From CAZPWQ01 sp964590495 (GTDB lineage: Bacteria; Bacteroidota; Rhodothermia; Balneolales; Balneolaceae): a DNA stretch of 5,992 nucleotides. Both the position numbers and the translations under genes were made by a program. Where the stretch lies: assembly GCA_964590495.1 (NCBI GenBank), contig CAZPWQ010000170.1, forward strand, positions 1 to 5,992, written 5' to 3'. The notes under the pieces are model-generated. The model had not been told where the DNA came from, ran no database searches, and saw only the letters and a list, made by a program, of their open reading frames with translations. This document shows, one piece after another, positions 1 through 5,467 of the stretch (within the stretch, counting starts at the first letter, position 1; every line of letters begins with the position of its first letter).

Positions 1-30
1 ATCCGTTCATATCCTGCAAATCCGCGGCTC

Positions 31-76
31 AAATAAAATATCCAAAGCCCCCGGAATAACCGGAGGCTTTGGATAT
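31..76 (-). terminator. Rho-independent terminator of the FKBP lipoprotein gene
   Basis: Seen in the sequence: positions 38-54 and 60-76 are inverted repeats around a 5-base loop at 55-59, and 16 of 17 pairs are Watson-Crick. The one exception (C50 against A64) becomes a G-U pair in the minus-strand transcript, so that RNA forms an uninterrupted 17-bp stem. It is followed on the minus strand by TTTATTTT, a fair U tract. It starts 28 bases after the stop codon of the gene at 104-826. In the plus direction the stem is followed by GTTTTATAAC, so some bidirectional activity is possible for a gene entering from the left. Confidence 0.9.
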
Positions 77-103
77 GTTTTATAACAGCTTTGAAGAATC
101 TAT

Positions 104-826
104 CTACTGTACTTCAATAAGCTCGACTTCAAATATAAGCGTTTCGTTGGGACCGATAGGTCCGCCGGGACGTGGATTCGCACCGTAAGCCAGGTCGCCC
201 GGTATGTAGAACTTATATTTTGCCCCCTCCTGCATAAGCTGGATTCCTTCTGTCCATCCCGGAATAACACCATTAAGTGGAATAGGGGTACCTTCCTCAG
301 GAGAACTATCGAAAACAGTACCATCAATTAAGCTGCCTTCATAATTTACAAGAACAGTGTCAGTTTCATTTGGTGTGGCGCCTGATCCTTCTTCGATGAC
401 TTCATACTGCAGGCCGCTTTGGGTTTCCTGAACACCTTCTTTTTCCCTGTTTTCAGCAAGGAATTCTTCACCTTCTTTTGCGTTTATCTCAGCATCCTGT
501 TGTTGCTGTTGTTGCGCTTGCTGTTGGGCCTGCATCTGATAATTCTGAACGATTTGCTGCATTTCGGTATTGGTAAGTGCAGCATCCTCGTCCTCCAGTG
601 CCGTTCTCAATCCCGCCGTCAGTTGGTCTGGATTGATATCTGTCATTCCCTGGGGCTTCAGAGACATTGCACCGATCTGATAGCCCAGACTGTAGCTGAC
701 ACTATCAATATTCGTATCAAGAGATACATCCTGCGATGAACCTGAATCGGAGTTACACCCGGTAAATATTATTGCAGATAATAAGAGTAAACTCGTTATA
801 GCTGTTGAGATTTTCTTGTACATCAT
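104..826 (-). CDS. FKBP-type peptidyl-prolyl cis-trans isomerase, lipoprotein (FkpA/Mip-like)
   Basis: A 240-residue protein expected to catalyse cis-trans isomerisation of prolyl bonds and to help proteins fold in the periplasm while tethered to a membrane. A signal peptide with hydrophobic core at about residues 9-22 ends in FTGC, so Cys24 is the likely lipidated residue. Residues about 42-100 resemble the FKBP N-terminal dimerisation domain (SVSYSLGYQIG). A Gln-rich helix follows (97-110, including a run of six Gln), then the FKBP catalytic domain at about 155-240. Binding-pocket residues match FKBP12: Tyr162, Phe172-Asp173, Val187-Ile188, Trp191, Tyr214 and Phe232. This gives the usual Mip/FkpA order and length. 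Two adjacent ATG codons (826-824 and 823-821) could both serve as start; no clear Shine-Dalgarno is visible. It is a single gene, divergent from the helicase, with its own terminator. Family and function are secure; the specific substrates are unknown. Confidence 0.95.
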   Translation of the reverse strand: MMYKKISTAITSLLLLSAIIFTGCNSDSGSSQDVSLDTNIDSVSYSLGYQIGAMSLKPQGMTDINPDQLTAGLRTALEDEDAALTNTEMQQIVQNYQMQAQQQAQQQQQQDAEINAKEGEEFLAENREKEGVQETQSGLQYEVIEEGSGATPNETDTVLVNYEGSLIDGTVFDSSPEEGTPIPLNGVIPGWTEGIQLMQEGAKYKFYIPGDLAYGANPRPGGPIGPNETLIFEVELIEVQ

Positions 827-918
827 TAGGTAAGATATTTTTTTGTGAAAATTGAGACGGTGAAGTTATCTATTTTTAATGCGTATAAAAAATTTTGGTG
901 ATCACAATTAAGGGATTT

Positions 919-930
919 GGTTTTAAAACC
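919..930. repeat. Perfect 12-bp palindrome in the divergent spacer
   Basis: GGTTTTAAAACC is self-complementary over all 12 bases. It lies 93 bases upstream of the FKBP start and 38 bases upstream of the candidate helicase -7 box, where an operator could affect either gene. A shorter palindrome, GTGATCAC, lies nearby at 898-905. No regulator can be named from this; AT-rich spacers produce such palindromes by chance fairly often. Confidence 0.35.
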
Positions 931-945
931 GTATCTTAGGTACTA

Positions 946-975
946 AATGTTGAGCAAACGGCTACATTATATTTG
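946..975 (+). promoter_or_regulatory. Candidate Bacteroidota-type promoter for the helicase-plsC unit
   Basis: TATATTTG at 968-975 matches the -7 consensus TAnnTTTG known from Bacteroidota at every specified base. The -33 box (consensus TTTG, 19-21 bases upstream) is poor: the best placed match is AATG at 946-949 with an 18-base spacer. If used, transcription would start near 980-985 and give a leader of about 90 bases. The assignment assumes that this organism has a Bacteroidota-like primary sigma factor. Confidence 0.45.
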
Positions 976-1035
976 GGATATATTCAAACATTTTTGTTTC
1001 AACAATATTATAGCAAAAAATGTTTGACCGTTTGC
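954..1035 (+). repeat. Nested inverted repeats in the leader of the helicase gene
   Basis: The inner pair, TCAAACATTTTT at 984-995 and AAAAATGTTTGA at 1016-1027, is a perfect 12-bp inverted repeat with a 20-base loop; it extends by one more pair if one A is bulged. The outer pair, GCAAACGG at 954-961 and CCGTTTGC at 1028-1035, is a perfect 8-bp match. The two 3' arms abut. If transcription starts after the 968-975 box, only the inner hairpin is in the mRNA, at its extreme 5' end, with its base 34 bases ahead of the AGGA ribosome binding site. It could stabilise the mRNA or respond to temperature or to the helicase itself, or it could be a DNA operator. Pairing is observed; function is inferred. 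Confidence 0.55.
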
Positions 1036-1061
1036 ATATGTAATTTCTAATTAAAAATAAC

Positions 1062-1074
1062 AGGAATATATTTG
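1062..1074 (+). promoter_or_regulatory. Ribosome binding site and TTG start of the helicase
   Basis: AGGA at 1062-1065 lies six bases ahead of TTG at 1072-1074. No in-frame ATG precedes it, and the first in-frame ATG downstream is codon 36, which would remove the Q motif of the helicase. The TTG is therefore the best start. Confidence 0.8.
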
Positions 1075-2664
1075 AGTTTCGAGAAGTTTGATTTGAGTGA
1101 AGAGCTCTACCTCGGGTTGAAGGATTTACGTTATGAAAGCCCAACGCCGATTCAGGATGAATGTATACCTCTTATCATGGAGGGTAAAGATGTCATAGGT
1201 GCAGCGCAGACGGGAACAGGTAAAACGGGGGCTTTTGTAATTCCGCTTATACAGAAAATACTGAATGACAGGTCGGGAAAGACACAGGCACTTATTTTAT
1301 CGCCTACCCGGGAGCTTGCCCAGCAGATAGATGAACAGATTTTTGCCATCGGTTACCATTGTGGTGCAACATCCGCTACGGTAACAGGAGGAAGTGATTT
1401 CTCCCGGCAGGTGAAAGCCATCCGTGCCGGCGTAGATATTGTTGTTGCCACTCCGGGCCGCCTGATCGACCAGATGAAAGTACTGGAGGTCAACTTTGCG
1501 GATCTGAAATACCTGGTACTAGATGAAGCAGACCGAATGCTTGACATGGGTTTTTTGCCGGATGTAATGAAAATAATAAAACAACTTCCTGAAGAGCGAC
1601 AGACCATGCTTTTTTCTGCTACTATGGTTGAAGAAGTTCAGAGAGTGGTAGACCAGGTAATGAAAGATCCGGTTGAAGTTGAGTTTGAAGTATCCAAACC
1701 GGTTGATAGCGTAGATCAGCAAATCTATTTTGTTCATCCCAAGGAAAAATTGAAGCTGTTTGAACAGATTTTTGATGCCGATAAATATGAAACGGCGCTA
1801 ATATTTACTGCTACCAAACGTGGAACCGACGAGTTGCACAGACTGCTCGAGAAACGGGATGTATCGGCAGTAAGTATGCATGGCGACCGCAGCCAGGAAG
1901 AGCGGAATGAAGCGCTTCGTACTTTCAAAAACAGGATAAGTTCGGTGATGGTTGCTACTGATGTCTTGTCACGCGGTATCGATATTGATGATGTTTCCCT
2001 GATCGTAAATTATGATGTGCCCAATAATCCTGAAGATTATATCCACCGGATCGGCAGAACGGGTCGTTACAATAAAACAGGGACTGCAATCACTTTTGTC
2101 AGTAATAAAGACAAAAAGTATTATTACGCTATTAAAAATGTGGTTGGTGATCAATTAACAGTTAAGGATGCGTCTTCAAGAAACGGTAATGAAACTAAAT
2201 CCGAACCTGATCAACAGAAGCAACAGAAATCTCAGAAATCTAAAACCTACCAAAAATCTCAGCGGCCGCCCGAATCGGAGCTTAAAGAGCGTCCAACCAG
2301 GGGTGGGGGGAAAAAGAAAAAAGACTCATCCCAAAAAAGCAGTCGATCAGAATCGGAAAATGGCGAAGGTTCTTCGTCGAAAGGTAAAGGTGATTCCGGA
2401 CCTGAGCAAAAGGAGAGTAAAGGAAGCAAACGGGAGGTAAAACAAAGCCATGATCAAACTCAGAGTCCATCCAGCGGAAGGGAGAAAATACCATATCCGG
2501 AGGAAATTGCAGAAAATATACCCCAAGAAGTAAAAAAACAGGAAGTGGAGATATTTCAGCCGGAGATTGTTGAAAAAGCTGTAAACCGGAACAGACGTTC
2601 TCTCAAACCTGCCAAAGGTGTTTGGGGAATTATCAAAAGCTTCATCCCCAAAATATTCGGATAA
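1072..2664 (+). CDS. DEAD-box ATP-dependent RNA helicase (RhlE-like) with long charged C-terminal tail
   Basis: A 530-residue cytoplasmic RNA helicase that uses ATP to open short RNA duplexes, as in ribosome assembly, mRNA turnover or cold adaptation. All core motifs are present in order: Q motif with Gln28, motif I AQTGTGKT (45-52), Ia PTRELA (78-83), TGG (105-107), Ib TPGR (127-130), II DEAD (151-154), III SAT (182-184), V near 294-304 (ATDVLSRGID) and VI HRIGRTGR (325-332). Residues about 365-510 are a low-complexity tail rich in Lys, Ser, Gln and Glu, probably disordered and RNA-binding as in other bacterial DEAD-box proteins. The extreme C-terminus (516-530) is different: a hydrophobic, cationic segment, GVWGIIKSFIPKIFG. 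The core most resembles the RhlE group, though RhlE, CsdA and DbpA cannot be separated with certainty by eye. Start is TTG. plsC follows after one base. Its leader can form a hairpin. Confidence 0.97.
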   Translation: MSFEKFDLSEELYLGLKDLRYESPTPIQDECIPLIMEGKDVIGAAQTGTGKTGAFVIPLIQKILNDRSGKTQALILSPTRELAQQIDEQIFAIGYHCGATSATVTGGSDFSRQVKAIRAGVDIVVATPGRLIDQMKVLEVNFADLKYLVLDEADRMLDMGFLPDVMKIIKQLPEERQTMLFSATMVEEVQRVVDQVMKDPVEVEFEVSKPVDSVDQQIYFVHPKEKLKLFEQIFDADKYETALIFTATKRGTDELHRLLEKRDVSAVSMHGDRSQEERNEALRTFKNRISSVMVATDVLSRGIDIDDVSLIVNYDVPNNPEDYIHRIGRTGRYNKTGTAITFVSNKDKKYYYAIKNVVGDQLTVKDASSRNGNETKSEPDQQKQQKSQKSKTYQKSQRPPESELKERPTRGGGKKKKDSSQKSSRSESENGEGSSSKGKGDSGPEQKESKGSKREVKQSHDQTQSPSSGREKIPYPEEIAENIPQEVKKQEVEIFQPEIVEKAVNRNRRSLKPAKGVWGIIKSFIPKIFG

Positions 2665-2665
2665 C

Positions 2666-3430
2666 ATGTTTGAGGCCCTGAAATCTGTTGTAATATGGAT
2701 GGGTGTGGTTTTTCTTATTTTATTATGGTTGCCACTGCTGGCAATCCGCCGGTTATTCGACAGGGATCCTGCCCGTTACGGTACCGGCCGCCTTTTTCGT
2801 ATACTCGGCAAAGCGGTTTCGAAGATAAATCCCAACTGGAAAATAACTATCAGCGGCCACACCGATATTGATGACCGGAAACCTTATGTTATGATTTGCA
2901 ATCATCTTTCGCAGGCCGATATCCCTCTTATTTCGAACCTGCCGTGGGAGATGAAATGGACAGCAAAAAAGGAGCTTTTTAAAGTACCGATTGTTGGATG
3001 GATGATGCAGCTTGCCGGTGATATTTCTGTTGATCGACAAGCGACAGATCGCAAATTTTTAACACTTCGCCAGTCAAGCTTTTATCTTAATAACCGGTGT
3101 TCGGTTATGTTTTTCCCTGAGGGAACACGTTCCAGGAACGGAAAATTGAACAGGTTTAATCATGGTGCTTTTGAACTGGCTATCAGGGAACAGGTGCCAA
3201 TCCTGCCTATGGTTATCGACGGCACTCAAAATACGCTTCCCGCAAGAAGCTGGAAGTTCGGTATTGCCAAAAATATTCGGCTAAAGGTTTTAGATCCGGT
3301 TCCAACAGCAGGATGGGACAAAAAAGATACCCGGCGGCTTATGGAAAAAGTACGATCAATGATTCTGGAACAATTGTCGGAGTGGAGGGATGAGTCGCCG
3401 GAGAAAATTGATAATCTGGCTAGAAGCTAG
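2666..3430 (+). CDS. plsC: 1-acyl-sn-glycerol-3-phosphate acyltransferase (PlsC family)
   Basis: A 254-residue inner-membrane enzyme expected to transfer a fatty acyl chain to lysophosphatidic acid, giving phosphatidic acid for phospholipid synthesis. A hydrophobic anchor lies at about residues 8-27. The four acyltransferase motifs are present: I NHLSQAD (79-85, catalytic His80 and Asp85), II GDISVDR (118-124), III FPEGTRS (150-156, glycerophosphate binding) and IV VPILP (177-181). Length is normal for the family. I chose ATG 2666, one base after the helicase stop; an in-frame start at 2618 exists but would lie within the helicase gene and add 16 residues that only read its coding DNA in another frame. 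No Shine-Dalgarno is visible, so translation may be coupled to the helicase. The last 11 bases overlap the convergent gene. Family members can also act on other lyso-lipids, so the exact acceptor is inferred. Confidence 0.92.
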   Translation: MFEALKSVVIWMGVVFLILLWLPLLAIRRLFDRDPARYGTGRLFRILGKAVSKINPNWKITISGHTDIDDRKPYVMICNHLSQADIPLISNLPWEMKWTAKKELFKVPIVGWMMQLAGDISVDRQATDRKFLTLRQSSFYLNNRCSVMFFPEGTRSRNGKLNRFNHGAFELAIREQVPILPMVIDGTQNTLPARSWKFGIAKNIRLKVLDPVPTAGWDKKDTRRLMEKVRSMILEQLSEWRDESPEKIDNLARS

Positions 3431-4646
3431 TCTTAATAGATAAATCAGCTGTCCTGACAGCGGGGTAAGATGTTGAGATATCAGTCCAGGCAAAAATCAG
3501 GCGATCTTGAAACAGCTCCATCCGGGGAAAACCACTGCGGCGGGAACCATCAATAGCAGCGACGGTCTTTGATTTTGAAAGTTTCCCATTTTCGTTCATT
3601 CGCCTCACTTTTATAAACATCTGGTCTCCTTCCTTTTCAATCCAGGAGATATAGGCCTCTTGTCCGTTAACAACCGCATCCACGCGGCCCGTAGTTAATC
3701 CGTCATTTATCAAATAAGGTTGGGAAAAAGTTTTGCCAAAATCATTCGATATAGCAGCCTTGACACGGGAGGTATCACCTGCACCGGTATACCATGCAAT
3801 GACAGTAAGTGAATCATCTGTCGCAAGTTTTGGGCCGTTAACCGGACAGGCACTTATTTTCCAATTGTCATTATGAACCGCCTGTGGCTCTGTCCAGCTT
3901 CCGTTGCTAAAGCGGCTTACCGAAATATCACGGATCTCTTCCTCGGTCCGGTCACGATAAGCAACCAGGGCTCCATCAGGTGTTTGTACCATACTTGTCG
4001 GGCAACAGTCGCATACACTTTCGTCGATAAGATATTTTTCCAGAGTTTTTCCATCCTGAGAAATAACAGCACTTCGCAAAGTCATCGCTTTTGTTAGATC
4101 ATAATATTCATCATCGGCACGATCGGCTGTCTGCCTGCCGTCGAGCCAGGCTGCTAAAAACCGGTTGTCTTCCCAGTTGATCATCGAAACAAAGCCATGT
4201 TCGGTAGCAGTATTGTCGCTGTGTGGCGTCAATGGTTCCGACCACCGGTTGTTTTCGCCGGCAAGTGATATATTTACGTTGTACGAGTAGGCGTTGCCGG
4301 GAATCTTGTCAAGCCAGTGTGCAGCAATAACTTTACCGTCACGGGCGGTTATGGAGGGAAAATCAGCCCAATTTACAAACCACGAATCACCCTCGCTGAT
4401 GGTTTCGGGATCGCTCCAGCCATTGCCGTTGTATTGTGAATAATTGAGTGTCACACCACCGGAGTCGTCGGTGTGATGTACCCAGCTCATATATAAGTTA
4501 TCTCCGTTTGATATCAGGAAAGGCAGTTCACTGTTTGCCTGCACGGGATTGGCTAGCATATCTGCTTTTTGTGCAGAATGGTTACAGGCGATACCGCCGA
4601 GAATTAATATAGTACCAATAAACAGGCAATTAAATTTACGGTCCAT
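3420..4646 (-). CDS. Sialidase-like beta-propeller lipoprotein, function unknown
   Basis: A 408-residue exported protein. The hydrophobic core at 8-19 is followed by GIAC, making Cys21 the probable lipidated residue, although the -3 position is Gly rather than the usual Leu. The rest looks like a beta-propeller: recurring WS/WT-E/D-P turns at 77, 135, 251 and 307 (FSQP), and hydrophobic strands ending in Trp or Tyr at 55, 111, 167, 230, 285, 335 and 387, a period of about 50-60 residues. One canonical Asp box, SNDFGKTF, is at 300-307. A cysteine cluster CDCC (212-215), an YRDR segment (230-233) and Cys267 in CPVNGP are distinctive and, from memory, recur in Bacteroidota proteins labelled sialidase family. 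I see no sialidase RIP motif and cannot assign an arginine triad, so sialidase activity is not supported. The gene overlaps the upstream membrane-protein gene by 11 bp and plsC tail-to-tail by 11 bp. Confidence 0.85.
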   Translation of the reverse strand: MDRKFNCLFIGTILILGGIACNHSAQKADMLANPVQANSELPFLISNGDNLYMSWVHHTDDSGGVTLNYSQYNGNGWSDPETISEGDSWFVNWADFPSITARDGKVIAAHWLDKIPGNAYSYNVNISLAGENNRWSEPLTPHSDNTATEHGFVSMINWEDNRFLAAWLDGRQTADRADDEYYDLTKAMTLRSAVISQDGKTLEKYLIDESVCDCCPTSMVQTPDGALVAYRDRTEEEIRDISVSRFSNGSWTEPQAVHNDNWKISACPVNGPKLATDDSLTVIAWYTGAGDTSRVKAAISNDFGKTFSQPYLINDGLTTGRVDAVVNGQEAYISWIEKEGDQMFIKVRRMNENGKLSKSKTVAAIDGSRRSGFPRMELFQDRLIFAWTDISTSYPAVRTADLSIKTSF

Positions 4647-5046
4647 TTTCTATTGTTGAAGTAAGATCTTGTAATTTCTTTATCCGAAATCCTAAATAGA
4701 TACCGCCGATCTTCAACAGCGGTGAGGTTATAAGATACCACATAGGTTCGCTGTTTTCCAATGCCCGGTAATCAATAAACCCCACACCTACAATTAGCAG
4801 TATCAGGGAAATTATTTCCAGCTGGCCGGATGTTTTGGACATGGTAGTGGTCAGTAGTCCGCCGATCATTCCAAAAATCAACAGGAGTCCTGTAACTCCA
4901 TATTGCCAGACTTCTGACGGTAAACCTGCGACACCGGTCAGTGATAAATCGGTATTCGTATAAACGGATGCAATTATGCGCAAAAATCCGTTTAATACAA
5001 CAATTGCAATGTAGCCGGCTGCGACTGCTAATACCGATCGGATCAT
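4636..5046 (-). CDS. Small four-helix membrane protein, function unknown
   Basis: A 136-residue protein I do not recognise. Four hydrophobic segments are visible at about residues 4-26, 48-68, 76-93 and 103-120, ending in a short charged tail, so it is an inner-membrane protein. No catalytic motif or known signature is apparent. The ATG at 5046 has no clear Shine-Dalgarno but is the first in-frame start after the candidate promoter at 5109-5140. Its last codons overlap the start of the propeller lipoprotein gene (the ATG lies in the AAATGG before the TAA), which suggests translational coupling and a shared operon. The overlap and the absence of stops across a hydrophobic pattern favour a real gene; whether it works with the lipoprotein is unknown. 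Confidence 0.75.
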   Translation of the reverse strand: MIRSVLAVAAGYIAIVVLNGFLRIIASVYTNTDLSLTGVAGLPSEVWQYGVTGLLLIFGMIGGLLTTTMSKTSGQLEIISLILLIVGVGFIDYRALENSEPMWYLITSPLLKIGGIYLGFRIKKLQDLTSTIENGP

Positions 5047-5064
5047 TTTTGGATACGTCTTTTA

Positions 5065-5077
5065 GTTTACAGTAAAC
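5065..5077. repeat. Short palindrome between promoter and start of the membrane-protein gene
   Basis: GTTTAC at 5065-5070 and GTAAAC at 5072-5077 form a perfect 6-bp inverted repeat around one base. It lies 19 bases upstream of the ATG at 5046 and downstream of the candidate promoter, a place where a repressor could bind. There is no further support. Confidence 0.3.
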
Positions 5078-5108
5078 CATATTAACCAAGTGTAAATTTT
5101 AAACCAAA

Positions 5109-5140
5109 GAAAATTATACCTGAAGGAGAAAGGCCACAAA
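5109..5140 (-). promoter_or_regulatory. Candidate promoter of the membrane protein-propeller operon
   Basis: Reading the minus strand, TTTG (5140-5137) is followed after 20 bases by TAATTTTC (5116-5109), one mismatch from the Bacteroidota TTTG-N19-21-TAnnTTTG promoter. The overlapping TATAAT at 5118-5113 is also a perfect classical -10, with TTTGTG (5140-5135) as a weak -35 at 16 bases. Either reading puts the start near 5102, giving a leader of about 55 bases. The upstream box lies inside the left end of the repeat block, so that block may have supplied part of the promoter. Confidence 0.45.
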
Positions 5141-5173
5141 ACTATCGTAGGAAAAGAATGAACCTTACGGTAC

Positions 5174-5204
5174 CCGCCCGACCGCGAAACCTGCGGCCGG
5201 ACGG
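5174..5204 (-). repeat. 31-bp hairpin repeat, copy 1
   Basis: The unit divides into arms of 12 bases (5174-5185 and 5193-5204) around a 7-base loop (5186-5192). On the plus strand 10 of 12 positions pair and two are A-C or C-A mismatches. On the minus strand both mismatches become G-U, so the RNA would have a complete 12-bp stem with loop AGGUUUC. The strand given is the one on which pairing is complete. Confidence 0.8.
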
Positions 5205-5299
5205 GATAGAGCCCCATCGGGCGGCTGATCTTGCCGTCCGGTGGTTAAGAAGGGGCAGAGGTAGAATTCTAAGAGGAAAGGCTTCCAGCCCTGTCGCAT

Positions 5300-5330
5300 C
5301 CGCCCAACCGCGAAACCTGCGGCCGGACGG
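5300..5330 (-). repeat. 31-bp hairpin repeat, copy 2
   Basis: Identical to copy 1 at 30 of 31 bases, in the same orientation and offset by exactly 126 bp. The only difference (G5180 in copy 1, A5306 here) falls in the stem and changes a G-C pair to G-U in the minus-strand RNA, so the full 12-bp stem is kept with three G-U pairs. The right arm, with the next four bases, is also complementary to 5230-5241, giving an alternative fold. Confidence 0.8.
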
Positions 5331-5467
5331 CAAGGAATTATTATTTCCCTGCTTTCGTGGCCTTTATATCATTTATCATAAATTTTTAAAATTAATGGCT
5401 GAAAAAGACCGGTCAGACCTATACCTTGCGTCTTCAATTTTTTGAACAACAAACTGATATTATCTAC

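Larger units (their letters stand above)
5129..5365. repeat. GC-rich intergenic repeat block bounded by an inverted repeat (MITE/REP-like)
   Basis: This block fills most of the 421-base gap 5047-5467. Its ends are an inverted repeat: AAAGGCCAC at 5129-5137 and GTGGCCTTT at 5357-5365 match perfectly, and 12 of 13 bases pair when extended to 5141 and 5353. Inside are two direct copies of a 31-bp hairpin (5174-5204, 5300-5330), a 12-bp inverted match between 5230-5241 and 5323-5334, an 8-bp one between 5174-5181 and 5217-5224, and a 10-bp palindrome TAGAATTCTA at 5262-5271. About 5168-5330 is clearly richer in G and C than the flanks. Short open frames on both strands read only the repeats. No target-site duplication is evident next to the inverted ends, so calling it a mobile element is inference. 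The remaining bases 5366-5467 are AT-rich and show nothing I can name. Confidence 0.6.

Noticed and set aside
419..739. Plus-strand 106-residue frame opposite the isomerase gene
   Set aside because: Antisense shadow of a clear FKBP gene; its Leu-rich composition comes from the Gln codons on the other strand.
898..905. CRP-type operator around GTGATCAC
   Set aside because: The TGTGA-N6-TCACA spacing is not met; it is only an 8-bp palindrome, common by chance.
2304..2322. Homopolymer runs (six G, then A-rich runs) as a programmed frameshift site
   Set aside because: The runs are read in phase as GGG GGG AAA AAG AAA AAA; the A-rich heptamer is not in the phase needed for classical -1 slippage and no downstream stem is apparent.
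2168..2667. Alternative frames (plus 2168-2440, minus 2282-2494 and 2347-2667) across the helicase tail
   Set aside because: Low-complexity Lys/Ser/Gln codons leave other frames open; there is no start signal and the helicase frame continues intact to its stop.
3448..3461. Terminator from GCTGTC/GACAGC
   Set aside because: Six-base arms with a two-base loop and no following U tract on either strand; it lies inside the propeller coding region.
5174..5330. CRISPR array
   Set aside because: Only two copies, 95 bp apart end to end, each with extended internal symmetry; spacer length and copy number do not fit a CRISPR and no cas gene is present.
5142..5445. Open reading frames on both strands through the repeat block (5142-5333 minus, 5158-5445 plus)
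   Set aside because: They translate the hairpin repeats on either strand (Arg/Pro-rich with duplicated motifs), have no ribosome binding site, and are explained by GC-rich DNA with few stops.
5426..5467. Upstream TTG start for the metallopeptidase-like gene
   Set aside because: No ribosome binding site precedes it, and the added 14 residues show no family-like pattern; ATG 5468 is simpler.
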